Shown: one piece after another, positions 8,859 through 16,722 of the stretch
Position numbering within the stretch: the stretch's first letter is position 1
Layout of the letters: each line of letters begins with the position of its first letter
DNA from: Streptosporangium carneum
GTDB taxonomy: Bacteria > Actinomycetota > Actinomycetes > Streptosporangiales > Streptosporangiaceae
Reading direction: 5' to 3'
Assembly: GCF_027922005.1 (NCBI RefSeq)
Contig: NZ_BSEV01000017.1
Location: forward strand, 1-64,000
Length of the DNA stretch: 64,000 nucleotides
The notes under the pieces: model-generated
Told to the model about the DNA's origin: nothing
Seen by the model: only the letters and a program-made list of their open reading frames with translations
Database searches by the model: none
Made by a program: the position numbers and the translations under genes

Positions 8859-9152
8859 GGACAGCGAGGTCCCGCGGCACGGGGGTTTCGGTTCGACTGG
8901 TTATGTGAATCTGATTCCGGACACGGTCTTTAATGGGATTTCCCGACCTGAACGAACGCTCGACGCCCACGCTGTCCACGGCCGACGACTTGTTTCTTCT
9001 GGCGTTCAAAAACATGGCGCGTCGATTGTTTTCAATGCAGACTGTTGGGCGTGCCGATCGGCCTCCGCCCGCCCGGAGGGGCGGAGGGAGGCGCCGGGTA
9101 CGCCCCCTTCGGTCGACGATTCCGCCGCCGTTCGTGTGGGAGGCCAGGGCCG
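8859..9152 (+). other. Intergenic, relatively A/T-rich stretch
   Basis: I find no convincing gene here. The composition is visibly lower in G+C than the neighbourhood (for example around 8890-8945 and 9000-9045). It probably contains the promoter of the DUF3592 gene and of the leftward ORF. Confidence 0.4.
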
Positions 9153-9623
9153 ATGGTCGAATGGTTACGCCGGCGCTTCACGCCGTTTGGCGAGTCAGGT
9201 GGGAGACACCTTTACTTGCGCGTTGTTTCGGCATTCGTCGTTGTCTCGCTGGTCCTTTTGTGGGGTGCCGTTCATGTCATCCTGACGATGAACAGCATAA
9301 AGCTTCTCAATCTGCAGCTTCACGGCGTTCGGAGCACCGGGGTAGTGGTGTCCACCAGATCCGTGCCACAGAGAAAGAACCCTCCCGCGCATTATGCCAA
9401 GATCGCTTTTGTCGTGGGCGGGGATCGGCATGTCGAGGAGATCGAAGGGAAGTACGCCGAGGGCGACGAGGTTCCGATCATCTATGTCGCGGATGATCCG
9501 AGCGTGGTCGACAGCGAGTCGCACATCGTCCCCCTGCAGAGAGGGGCTGTCGCAGTTGTGATCATGCTCTTGGTGGAGATCGTCGGAGTTCTCATCTGGT
9601 TGCGGAAACGCCGATCCGGCTGA
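9153..9623 (+). CDS. DUF3592-type membrane protein
   Basis: 156 residues with a membrane segment near residues 21-45 (LRVVSAFVVVSLVLLWGAVHVIL), an external domain of about 80 residues, and a second membrane segment close to the C-terminus (AVAVVIMLLVEIVGVLIWL) followed by RKRRSG. The central VVVSTRSVPQRKNPPAHYAKIAFVVG and a later VPIIYVADDPSVV match the DUF3592 pattern. Function is unknown. GGGAGG precedes the ATG by 9 bases. Codon use is clearly less G/C-rich than in its neighbours, hinting at separate origin. Confidence 0.75.
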   Translation: MVEWLRRRFTPFGESGGRHLYLRVVSAFVVVSLVLLWGAVHVILTMNSIKLLNLQLHGVRSTGVVVSTRSVPQRKNPPAHYAKIAFVVGGDRHVEEIEGKYAEGDEVPIIYVADDPSVVDSESHIVPLQRGAVAVVIMLLVEIVGVLIWLRKRRSG

Positions 9624-9933
9624 CCCTTTTCGCTGTCCGGCCGATCCTGGTCTCGAGGGGGTCCGGGATTCCCGGAGCCAGGCGGGGCGGCGGCCCGGGA
9701 GCCGCGTGGTTCCCCATGACGGGCGGTCGGCCATGGCCGGGATACGGTCGTACGCCTGCGGCCGAACAGCGCAGGAACGGGATCGCGCGCAGCAGCGGGC
9801 CCGCGACGGCCAGTGGCCGCTCCAGTCGGGCACGTCATCCGGTGCATGCTCAGACCGGCCCGGCCGGACACAGGGGCGACGACCTGCGGGAGTGTGGTGA
9901 CGCCGTGTGTTTCCGGCGTATTCCGGCCGCCCC
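9624..9933. other. Intergenic region without recognised gene
   Basis: Frames here are open only by composition and show no family motif. A short stem, TCCGGG-ATT-CCCGGA at 9662-9676, lies 38 bases after the DUF3592 stop and may help end transcription. Confidence 0.35.
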
Positions 9934-10575
9934 CTACCGGCTCGACCAGCGGCCGGTGAAGAGCTCCTCGCCCGGCGGCGAACCGGGCAACGGGTCACGT
10001 CCCGGCCGCAACCCGTCGAGCGCTATCGCGATCAGCCGTCGGCGAGCCTCGGCAGCGGCGGGCAGCAGGTCGTCCCTGCCCTGCTTGCGAAGCTGGTCGA
10101 CCACCGGGGAACGGCCGAGCTGCTCGATGAGCAGCGAGATGTCGACCGCGGTCACATCCCTGCGGAGGACACCGGCCTCGTGCGCTCGCCGCGCCAGCTC
10201 ATCGAGCAGCTCATCGCCGCGGCGGGACTTGGCGCCCATCTCTTGGGTCACCTCGACGGCGCCGGCGATGGGCCCCAGTGAGCCCTGCCCGAACTCAACG
10301 CAACCGTAGACGAATGCCGCCAGGCCCGTCCACGGATCGGGATCAGTCAGGCCCTGCTCAGCCGCCTCGTTCCAATGGTCGAGGGACAGCACGCTGAGCC
10401 GCTGGAACAGCTCTTCCTTCGTCTTGTAACGGCGGTAAAGGCTGCCGATGCCGACGCCCGCCCGGGCGGCGACGGCGGCGACGGAGGCGTGGGCCCCGTC
10501 TTCGGCGAGCACGTCCCGGGCGGCCTGGAGCAATGCGCGGTCGTTGCGTTCTGCGATGTCTTTGCGCGTGGTCAT
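9934..10575 (-). CDS. TetR-family transcriptional regulator
   Basis: 213 residues. The N-terminal helix-turn-helix reads SVAAVAARAGVGIGSLYRRYKTKEELFQ at residues about 30-57, and a ligand-binding helical domain follows. I chose the ATG at MTTRKDIAER rather than an upstream in-frame ATG, because the family starts just before the first helix. The gene is divergent from the SnoaL-like/NmrA operon. The 88-base gap holds two inverted repeats, so it probably represses itself and that operon. Confidence 0.88.
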   Translation of the reverse strand: MTTRKDIAERNDRALLQAARDVLAEDGAHASVAAVAARAGVGIGSLYRRYKTKEELFQRLSVLSLDHWNEAAEQGLTDPDPWTGLAAFVYGCVEFGQGSLGPIAGAVEVTQEMGAKSRRGDELLDELARRAHEAGVLRRDVTAVDISLLIEQLGRSPVVDQLRKQGRDDLLPAAAEARRRLIAIALDGLRPGRDPLPGSPPGEELFTGRWSSR

Positions 10576-10596
10576 CGCCACACACCTTACCGGTTG

Positions 10597-10646
10597 CGGA
10601 GTGATTCGCTCCGGCATAGTCTCCAAGCGGAGCGAAACGCTCCGCT
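10597..10646. promoter_or_regulatory. Paired TetR operator candidates
   Basis: Two related dyads lie between the divergent genes: CGGAG-N7-CTCCG at 10597-10613, and AGCGGAGCG-AAA-CGCTCCGCT at 10626-10646, which has perfect 9-base arms. A -10-like CATAGT sits between them at 10615-10620. The shared CGGAG/CTCCG half-site argues for one regulator bound twice. Confidence 0.65.
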
Positions 10647-10663
10647 ACTTGAGGAGATACGAC

Positions 10664-11029
10664 ATGAACTCCGATATCGAGGCGATCGAGCAGGTCGTCC
10701 GCGACGCCGAAGAGTCGCAGAGCGACGTGGCCGGTTTCACCGGGCTGCTGACCGAGGAGGTGACCCTGGTCAACTTCACCGGGACCCGACTGCGCGGCCG
10801 CGAGCAGGTCAAGGAGGTCATGGCCAAGGCGCTGCGCACCCCGCTGAAGGACGTGCTGACCAAGAACGAGCTGCTCGACGTCACGTTCCTGCGGCCGGAC
10901 GTGGCGCTGGCCGGCCTGATCAAGCACGTCAACGACGGCCGCACGGGAGCGCTGACGTTCGTGCTGGTCAAAGACGGCGACACCTGGCGGATCGCGCTGG
11001 CCCAGACCACCCCGGTGGTGAAGCCATGA
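10664..11029 (+). CDS. SnoaL/NTF2-like fold small protein
   Basis: 121 residues with the cone-like NTF2/SnoaL_3 pattern: an N-terminal helix (IEAIEQVVRDAEESQ), a short acidic/hydrophobic turn (LLTEEVTLVNFTGTRLRGREQVKEVM), and C-terminal strands (ALTFVLVKDGDTWRIALAQTTPV). Similar proteins in TetR-linked operons are annotated as SgcJ/EcaC-family oxidoreductase-like proteins, but no reaction is established. GAGGAG precedes the ATG. The stop overlaps the start of the NmrA-type gene (ATGA). Confidence 0.8.
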   Translation: MNSDIEAIEQVVRDAEESQSDVAGFTGLLTEEVTLVNFTGTRLRGREQVKEVMAKALRTPLKDVLTKNELLDVTFLRPDVALAGLIKHVNDGRTGALTFVLVKDGDTWRIALAQTTPVVKP

Positions 11030-11841
11030 GTGTGGCTCTGGTCATCGGCGCCACCGGCCGGCAAGGCGGCGCCACCGCACGTCACCTGCTGGGCCGCGGC
11101 TGGCAGGTCCGCGCCCTGGTCCGCGACCCGGAAAGCCTCGCCGCGCGCCGCCTGGCCGGCGCCGAACTCACGGTCGGCGACCTGGGAGACCCCGCGTCCC
11201 TGGAGCGGGCCATGCGTGGCGTCGACGCCGTGTTCAGCATGCAGGCCCTGGCCTACGAGCCGGAGACCCTCAAGACCGAGGTGCGGCAGGGCATGCTCGT
11301 CGCCGACGTCGCCCTGGATGCCGGAGTCGGGCACCTGGTCTACAGCTCGGTCGGCGGTGCCGAGCGACGCACCGGAATCGAGCATTTCGAGAGCAAGGCG
11401 GCAATCGAGTCCTACATCCGGGCTCTGGGGTTGCCCGCGACCATCCTGCGGCCGGTGTTCTTCATGGACAACCTGCTGCACTACGCCGATGCCGCGGGCG
11501 AACGGGTGATGGAGCTCCCGGTGCTCCCCGACCGGCCAACGCAGCTGATCGCCACCGACGACATCGGCCGTATCGCCGCGCATGTCATCGACCACCGGGA
11601 CGACTACCTGGGCAGGGAACTCGAGATCGCCGGTGATGAGCTGACCTTCTCCCAGGTGGCCGGAATCTACGAGAAGATCACCGGAGTGCCGACGCGCCTC
11701 GTCCCCCTGCCGGTCGAGGGCAGGATGTTCGAGTGGTTCGCAGAGAGCGGCTACCAGGCCGACCTCGCCAAGCTGCGCGACCACTTCCCTGGCTTGCTCA
11801 CTTTCCAGGACTGGCTCGGCGGGCAGGTCCGCAAGGTGTGA
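11026..11841 (+). CDS. NmrA-like NAD(P)-binding protein (atypical SDR)
   Basis: 271 residues beginning with the Rossmann motif VIGATGRQGGATARHL, and containing DAVFSMQ, VYSSVGGAERRTGIEHFESKAAIE (the atypical-SDR lysine region) and LRPVFFMDN. These match the NmrA/HSCARG subgroup, which senses or uses NADP(H). It is translationally coupled to the SnoaL-like gene, and both probably answer to the divergent TetR, giving a small redox-responsive operon. Substrate unknown. Confidence 0.85.
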   Translation: MSVALVIGATGRQGGATARHLLGRGWQVRALVRDPESLAARRLAGAELTVGDLGDPASLERAMRGVDAVFSMQALAYEPETLKTEVRQGMLVADVALDAGVGHLVYSSVGGAERRTGIEHFESKAAIESYIRALGLPATILRPVFFMDNLLHYADAAGERVMELPVLPDRPTQLIATDDIGRIAAHVIDHRDDYLGRELEIAGDELTFSQVAGIYEKITGVPTRLVPLPVEGRMFEWFAESGYQADLAKLRDHFPGLLTFQDWLGGQVRKV

Positions 11842-11862
11842 TCTGGCCGGCCGGGGGTCGGA

Positions 11863-11984
11863 CGCCGACTCCGCGCCAGGTCCGCCTCGAACTCCGCCAC
11901 CGTCGCCGACACGGTGAACGACAACTCGCCCATCGGATCGGCCGGATCACAGATCGCCCCTCCCACGTCGGGCTTCACCGCGCG
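11863..11984 (-). pseudogene. Fragment of a serine recombinase (resolvase/invertase type)
   Basis: On the minus strand the frame reads ...AICDPADPMGELSFTV... then VAEFEADLARSR. This matches the conserved DPxDPxG...F-N-xL-A-x-x-AEFE-x-DL core of Tn3-type resolvases and DNA invertases. The catalytic serine region and the DNA-binding end are missing. It lies about 0.9 kb outside the left end of the Tn3-like element, so it is either debris of an older insertion or the rearranged resolvase of that family. Confidence 0.55.
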
Positions 11985-12094
11985 AGCGGTCGGCTGTGTG
12001 GCCAGGTCCTGCTCGTCACCGCTTGCCATGTCCATGTCGCCCCCGGCCAGAATGGCGGACCGGTTCTGTCCGCCAGGGGTGGCAGGGTGGCTGC

Positions 12095-12379
12095 ATGGAG
12101 GCAGGCGAACTCGACTGGAGCCGGACGCCGGGCGAGCGGTGGGAGTTTCACTGGAACCACCGGCTCCGAGCCTGGCTCGACGGCCTGACCGACGACGAGT
12201 GCTTCCGGTCACCGGCGCCGGACGCCTGGAGCGTACGGCCGCGCGGCGGCTCGACGGTGCCCGTGGCCGATCCGGTGCCGCGCATCCGGCACGAGCTGAT
12301 CCACCGTCCGTCCGAGGTCTGCCTGCTGCGCGGCCTCTACCCGCACACGAAACCCGCCACGAACGGAGCAACCCGATGA
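12095..12379 (+). pseudogene. DinB-family protein with an internal deletion
   Basis: 94 codons. The N-terminal half (FHWNHRLRAWLDGLTDDECF ending in WSVRPRGGSTVPV) matches the beginning of actinomycete DinB_2 proteins. The next residues (RHELIHRPSEVCLLRGLYPH) match their C-terminal helix. About 80-100 central residues, including two of the usual metal-ligand histidine regions, are absent with the frame kept. The stop overlaps the VOC start (ATGA). I infer a non-functional remnant kept in frame, perhaps because it couples translation of the next gene. Confidence 0.65.
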
Positions 12380-12837
12380 GCCGCCACATCCAGGTCACCT
12401 TCGACGCCCACGACCCGCGGGCGCTGTCGTCCTTCTGGCGCGACGTGCTGGGCTACGTCCACCCCGGGCCGCCCGGAGTCGATCTGCCCGAGGACGCCGA
12501 CCCGCTGGCCGCGTGGGACGACTTCCTCGCGCAGGCCGGCGTACCGCTGGAGCAGCGCAACACGAGATCGGCCATCGAGGACCCGGACGGGCACGGCCCA
12601 CGGCTGTTCTTCCAGCAGGTGCCGGAGGACAAGGCCGCCAAGAACCGCGTCCACCTCGACGTCCGCGCGGCTCCCGGACTGCGGGGAGAGGAAAGGATGG
12701 CGGCGCTGGAGGCCGAGTGCGACCGGCTCGTCGCACTGGGAGCGAAGCGGGTGCGTCGCCACGAGCCCGCTCCCCCGATGAGCGCCGGCTTCATCGTGAT
12801 GACCGACCCCGAGGGCAACGAGTTCTGCCTGGACTGA
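12376..12837 (+). CDS. VOC-fold (glyoxalase-like) protein
   Basis: 153 residues. It starts with the standard VOC opening (IQVTFDAHDPRALSSFWRDVLGY), then DPDGHGPRLFFQQVPEDK, NRVHLDV and a closing MTDPEGNEFCLD. This is the beta-alpha-beta-beta-beta repeat of glyoxalase/bleomycin-resistance proteins of the glyoxalase_6 type. Substrate unknown. It overlaps the stop of the truncated DinB gene. It ends 51 bases before the target duplication of the Tn3-like element. Confidence 0.85.
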   Translation: MSRHIQVTFDAHDPRALSSFWRDVLGYVHPGPPGVDLPEDADPLAAWDDFLAQAGVPLEQRNTRSAIEDPDGHGPRLFFQQVPEDKAAKNRVHLDVRAAPGLRGEERMAALEAECDRLVALGAKRVRRHEPAPPMSAGFIVMTDPEGNEFCLD

Positions 12838-12888
12838 CGTGGCTCAGCCGCGGGAGTCCCGGCAGTTGTCACGCCTTACGACGCTGAG

Positions 12889-12893
12889 GAATC
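12889..12893. repeat. Left target-site duplication GAATC
   Basis: The five bases directly outside the left inverted end are identical to the five directly outside the right end (18365-18369). Tn3-family insertion characteristically makes 5-bp duplications. Confidence 0.85.
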
Positions 12894-12931
12894 GGGGCCT
12901 GAGGAACATTGGAACCGGATCGTGCGCCACG
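12894..12931 (+). repeat. Left terminal inverted repeat of the Tn3-like element
   Basis: It begins GGGG, then CCTGAGGAACAT, and ends with GAACCGGATCGTGCGC. Compared with the right end read inward, 31 of the first 34 positions agree. GGGG ends and a length of about 38 bases are typical of the Tn3 family. Confidence 0.85.
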
Positions 12932-13020
12932 CGTTTGTCCTGGTGAACATCGGTTCGACCGTCCATGATCGCTACCGGAAGCCTTCGAGGGTCTTGTCGT
13001 GGACCTATGGGAGGTTCGCG

Positions 13021-13370
13021 GTGCCGGTCGAGTTCTCGTCCGACGAGCAGGCGGCGGAGTTCGCCTCGTTTCAGGGGCCGCCAACGCGGGCTCAGCTGGA
13101 GAAGTGCTTCTTCCTCGATGACGCCGACCGTGAGACGACCGAGTCCAGACGCAGAGATCACAATCGGCTTGGATTCGCTGTCCAGATCGGTGTGGCCCGG
13201 TTCCTGCGGCGGTTTCCGCCTGATACTCGCCAGGTCCCAGCCCAGGTCGGGACTACCCCGCTGAGCAGCTGAACATCACCGATCCGTCGCGCATCAAGCT
13301 GTACGGCCAGCGTGATGGGACCGCGCGTACCCACACCGGGGAGATCGAGAAGGCCGGCGGCTGGATCGAC
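13021..13370 (+). pseudogene. Tn3-family transposase, N-terminal remnant with frameshift
   Basis: From a GTG preceded by GGGAGG, the frame encodes PVEFSSDEQAAEFASFQGPP...FFLDDADRE...DHNRLGFAVQIG..RFL, the DUF4158 start of Tn3 transposases. It stops at 13272. The match continues in another frame from about 13254 (YPAEQLNITDPSRIKLYGQR), showing a frameshift, and is lost at the hairpin near 13350. About 115 of the usual roughly 1000 residues remain, so the gene cannot be active. Confidence 0.85.
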
Positions 13371-13400
13371 CTCGGCGAAGTCGATCCAGCCGCCGGCCTT
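13350..13400. repeat. Perfect 21-bp inverted repeat with 9-base loop
   Basis: Arms at 13350-13370 and 13380-13400 (inner part GGCCGGCGGCTGGATCGA and its complement) are exact over 21 bases. The hairpin lies where the transposase similarity ends and the YceI remnant region starts. It has no T-tract. It looks like a copy-back/template-switch scar or a junction structure, not a terminator. Confidence 0.7.
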
Positions 13401-13441
13401 TGGGGCCGACACGGTCCCGCCGAGCGGCAGAGGCGTGGCCA

Positions 13442-13473
13442 CCTCCAGCCCTACCTGGTCGTAGGGCTGGAGG
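13442..13473. repeat. Perfect 13-bp inverted repeat with 6-base loop
   Basis: CCTCCAGCCCTAC at 13442-13454 pairs exactly with 13461-13473. It is the second exact hairpin within 125 bases, in the decayed part of the YceI gene. Confidence 0.65.
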
Positions 13474-13482
13474 CGCTGCCAA

Positions 13483-13644
13483 ATCGGCTGCGGTGACGAT
13501 GTGCCCGCCGAATCGGGGGAAGCGTCCGGTGATCCGGCTGACCAGCATGTGCCGTACGGCGAAGCCGACACTGGAGTTGGCCGGATCGATCGTCCACTCG
13601 CCGGGTTCCGGCACCGGCGGCGAGGGCAGAGGCGGGGTGGCCAT
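13483..13644 (-). pseudogene. YceI-family protein, N-terminal remnant
   Basis: The first 54 codons encode VPEPGEWTIDPANSSVGFAV and VSRITGRFPRFGGHI, the conserved start of YceI lipid-binding/polyprenol-binding domain proteins. The similarity then stops and the frame enters the hairpin-rich stretch. A complete YceI protein has about 170-190 residues. Probably a passenger gene broken by rearrangement inside the transposon. Confidence 0.7.
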
Positions 13645-13962
13645 CAGGCGGTCGCCTCAAACCCGGCCAGGGATTCCTCGAACAGGTGGGCCAGGAGCGC
13701 CCAGGCGAGAACCAGGTCGAGCAGCCGGGCGCCCGCCATCTGCTCACGGAGCACACCAGCCGGACGCAACCGGCGAAGCTGCTGGTCGTCTTCGTCCTCA
13801 CCATGGGAGACAGGCTCAAGGTCGACGATCCGCCAAGGTGAGGCTATCGGCTGGGCGCGACAGCGCGGGTTTGATCAGCGCGTCCCCCGCATCAAGTACC
13901 ACCCCTGGCATGCGACCAAGGTCGGACATCGAAACCTGACGACCAGATGAAAAGCTGGACCG
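13645..13962. other. No intact gene; possible coding debris
   Basis: Short frames such as one ending PAKLLVVFVLTMGDRLKVDD (about 13735-13842, plus strand) look coding-like but have no start and no family I can name. The stretch just before 13963 may carry the promoter of the HD-domain gene. Confidence 0.3.
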
Positions 13963-14553
13963 ATGTTTCCGGAGACTCCCGCTGCCGCGGCGGCGCTGTC
14001 GGTGGCCACCCGTTTCTGCTCGCCCGCGCTGTTCAACCACTGCGTCCGCTCCTACCTGTGGGGAACGATGTACGGAACAGCGCACGGGATCGCCTTCGAT
14101 GACGAGCTCTACTACGTTTCGGCGCTGCTCCACGACATCGGGCTGACGGAGGCCTTCGACAGCCATAGGCTGCCGTTCGAGGAGGCGGGAGGGCAGCTGG
14201 CCTGGGTCTTCGGCATGGTGGCCGGCTGGCCGGCGGAGCGGGCCGCCAGGGTCACCGAGATCATCATCCTGCACATGCGCGACGACGTGTCCCCGGCCGC
14301 CGACCCCGAGTCCCACCTACTGCAGGTCGCCACAAGCTGGGAGGTGGTCGGACGGCGGCCGGAGGAGTTCTCACCGGACGCCAGGGCGGAGATACTCGCC
14401 CGTTATCCTCGGTGGGGATTCGGCGCGGAGTTCCTGGCGTGCTTCGAGGACCAGGCGAGGCGCAAACCGGACAGCGCCGCCGCCGCATCGGTCAGGAACG
14501 ATGTCGCGGGGCGGATCGCCGCCAACCCCCTCGAAAGCTGCCCACCCGCCTGA
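13963..14553 (+). CDS. HD-domain protein, cyanamide-hydratase/YpgQ-like
   Basis: 196 residues. An early histidine (FNHCVRSYLWG, His26) and the paired LLHDIGL (His57-Asp58) are followed by a later histidine region in VTEIIILHMRDDV. This is the HD metal-binding pattern in the layout of small single-domain HD hydrolases near cyanamide hydratase. Reaction unknown. It sits alone inside the Tn3-like element, with its own start 14 bases after a GAAAAG-like site. The last 25 residues look like an unstructured tail. Confidence 0.78.
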   Translation: MFPETPAAAAALSVATRFCSPALFNHCVRSYLWGTMYGTAHGIAFDDELYYVSALLHDIGLTEAFDSHRLPFEEAGGQLAWVFGMVAGWPAERAARVTEIIILHMRDDVSPAADPESHLLQVATSWEVVGRRPEEFSPDARAEILARYPRWGFGAEFLACFEDQARRKPDSAAAASVRNDVAGRIAANPLESCPPA

Positions 14554-14758
14554 CCTCCAAGCCTGCGGACTCCGCCGTCAGCCCTGCTTGGTGCAACAGA
14601 GTCGACGCGCAGCGCGGCTGCGCCAGGGGTCAGCCGATGTGCCAACGCGGCATTCCGCACAGGTCGTCGGCGGAGGCGACCTGCGTGGTCGGCAACTCGC
14701 GCGTCTCCGATTCGGTCAGGTGGCGCAGCAGTAGCATCACCAGGTGCGTCATCGGTAG

Positions 14759-16657
14759 TTGCCGGCCTCGGAGCGCTCGCGTTGTCGCACCGACGGGTGG
14801 CCGCCGTCCTGTTCTGACTGGGGCCCGGCTGACCGGCCCGGGCGGTCCAATAAGATCATCTGCATCGTAGCCTTACTCCGGGCCGCCGTCGCCCGCTACC
14901 GCTTCGGGCGTCCGGCCGCTGCCGCCGTCGCGCTCTACCTGACTGCCGCCGCCGTCGCCGCCGGGTACGACGGCGGGCGCTGGTTCGTCGTCGTCGCGAC
15001 GGCGGGTTTCTGGCCGTGGAACGACGGGGCGTGGCTCCTGCCCGCGGCGATCGGCGTGCTCAACGCGTGGGCGCTGTGGCAGATCCTGCGCGGCCCGGCC
15101 TCGCCGCGCGCCGGGGCGCTGCCGCGTGATGTGGTGTGGCTGCGGCGCCTGCTCTACGCGGACGTGGCCGGCGACTTGCTGCTCTGGGAACTCCTCGACG
15201 ACGTGTCCGACATCGCGGAGTACGTTGTGCGCTGGGCCGTGTGGGCCGCCACCGTATTCCTGCTGGTGCGGGCCCTGGCCGGGGTCTCGGCCCGGTTCCG
15301 GATCATCGCCCTCGGGCTCGGCCTGACCGGGGTTCTGGCCGCGGCGCTGCGGCCGTTCGCCGAGGTCCCGCTGCTGACGGCGTCACTCCTGGTGGCGATG
15401 GCGACCCTCGGCTGCAAGGCGATGATCATCGCCGGGCAGGGACGCGACGGGCGGTTCAGCGCCGTCACGGTCGCCATCGGCTGGACCGCCCTGCTGGTCC
15501 CGCAGGTCTACCCGCTGCTCCAGATCGGACGGGTGACGTTCGACGGCCTGTCGCTCGCGGTGCACGCGCTCGACGGGCTGCTCGTCGTGTGGGCGGCACG
15601 CACCGCGCATGAGCTCGCCGCGCCCGGCCCGGGCGCCGCGGCGCCCGGAACCGGGCGGACGCCGCGGCTGCTCGCCGCCGCCGTCGTGCTCGTGCTGCCG
15701 ATGGCGGTCGTCGGCGCCGAGGAGGACGCCCGGCTCACCTACACGGCCGCGGACGAGGGCTGCCACGACCGACTCCGGCCTGCGGCCGGCCTCGGGCCTG
15801 AGGAGCGGCGGCGGTCGTTCCTCTGCCTGGCCAGGAGCGAGACCTTCGCCGCGGGCACGATGTTCCCCGAACGGCTGGCCGACCAGCGCGTCCTCGCCTA
15901 CGGCGCGCGGCTGTGCGCGCTGCCCGGTGACCAGGAACGGCACGCGCTGCACAAACGGGCCGGCGGCATGGGGGACGCCATCGAGCTGACCGCGGCTCTG
16001 GAGTACCTGTGCCCCGGCATCGTCGCCCGGCAGACCGCCGACGCGCACCGCCGTCAGGCCGAACGCGACCTGCAGGAGGCCAGGTGGAAGGCCGAGGCCA
16101 ACGCCCGGTGCGCCGACCCGTGGCCCAAGGTGCGGGCCAGGCGGCAGGGCACGGCCGCGTACATGCTGTTTGAAGGGGGTGGCTACGCCGTCTTCGACGA
16201 CCGCGACGACAGCGCAGGCGATCCTGGGGACATCTACGGCGGCGACGGCGAGGCCGCCGACATCTTCGAGGCTATCGAGGACGGGTTCATCGACGCCGCA
16301 GGCAGTAGCGCCGCCATCGTGACTTCCGAGGAGAACGCGGCGATGTGCCTGACGGTCAAGGCGTTCGACAGCGCTCCGCCGCTCCGGCTCACCGGCTGGG
16401 ACCAGGTGGTCGAGGTGGGCATCGCCAGCCGCAGCGGCCGCCTGGTCGTGCCGACCTACCCCGAGGGCGGTGACAGCGGGGCGGCCGGGCCGCTGCCTGA
16501 CCTGGCCGTCGCCGGTCCAGGCCCCTACCGCCTGCGCGTCCACGCCCGCACGCTGCCATGGGACGAGAACGACCCCGATGCGCCGCTGGAGGAGCACCTG
16601 CTCGTCGTCTATCCCGGCCGCTCGACGGACAAGGTCGTCTACCGCCCGCGCGGCTGA
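14759..16657 (+). CDS. Multi-pass membrane protein with large C-terminal extracytoplasmic domain
   Basis: Up to 632 codons, all in strong actinomycete codon bias. The N-terminal half has about eight hydrophobic segments (for example WFVVVATAGFWPWNDGAWLL and VPLLTASLLVAMATLGCKAM), and another appears near residue 300 (LLAAAVVLVLPMAVVGAEED). About 310 soluble residues follow, with an acidic stretch and six or more cysteines. I recognise no family. The only possible upstream start is a TTG at 14759, as no ATG or GTG occurs in frame before about 15049, so the true start is uncertain or the 5' end is lost. It is a passenger of the transposon. Confidence 0.6.
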   Translation: MPASERSRCRTDGWPPSCSDWGPADRPGRSNKIICIVALLRAAVARYRFGRPAAAAVALYLTAAAVAAGYDGGRWFVVVATAGFWPWNDGAWLLPAAIGVLNAWALWQILRGPASPRAGALPRDVVWLRRLLYADVAGDLLLWELLDDVSDIAEYVVRWAVWAATVFLLVRALAGVSARFRIIALGLGLTGVLAAALRPFAEVPLLTASLLVAMATLGCKAMIIAGQGRDGRFSAVTVAIGWTALLVPQVYPLLQIGRVTFDGLSLAVHALDGLLVVWAARTAHELAAPGPGAAAPGTGRTPRLLAAAVVLVLPMAVVGAEEDARLTYTAADEGCHDRLRPAAGLGPEERRRSFLCLARSETFAAGTMFPERLADQRVLAYGARLCALPGDQERHALHKRAGGMGDAIELTAALEYLCPGIVARQTADAHRRQAERDLQEARWKAEANARCADPWPKVRARRQGTAAYMLFEGGGYAVFDDRDDSAGDPGDIYGGDGEAADIFEAIEDGFIDAAGSSAAIVTSEENAAMCLTVKAFDSAPPLRLTGWDQVVEVGIASRSGRLVVPTYPEGGDSGAAGPLPDLAVAGPGPYRLRVHARTLPWDENDPDAPLEEHLLVVYPGRSTDKVVYRPRG

Positions 16658-16702
16658 CCTCGCGGAGTGCGTGTCTTCAGCTCGAACGAGGCTTTTCGAT
16701 AA

Positions 16703-16722
16703 GCGCTGAGCCGCAGGTCAGC
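16703..16722 (+). repeat. 20-bp sequence repeated inverted at 18315-18334
   Basis: GCGCTGAGCCGCAGGTCAGC occurs here and, reversed, directly inside the right transposon end. The first eight bases belong to the inner part of the terminal repeat. It covers the stop codon of the MBL-fold gene. It brackets the MBL/XRE pair as an inner module and may be a truncated extra copy of the transposon end. Confidence 0.7.

Noticed and set aside
9482-9871. Minus-strand frame after the DUF3592 gene
   Set aside because: Low-complexity Arg/Pro/Ala composition and no motif; considered non-coding.
13158-13571. Minus-strand frame reading KAGGWIDFAEVDPAAGL on the hairpin
   Set aside because: The similar reading on both strands is just the consequence of the perfect inverted repeat, and the rest overlaps the transposase remnant.
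14634-14750. Short minus-strand frame (MTHLVMLLLRHLTESE...) inside the transposon
   Set aside because: It looks somewhat gene-like but is only 38 codons with no family or ribosome site; I could not support it as a gene.
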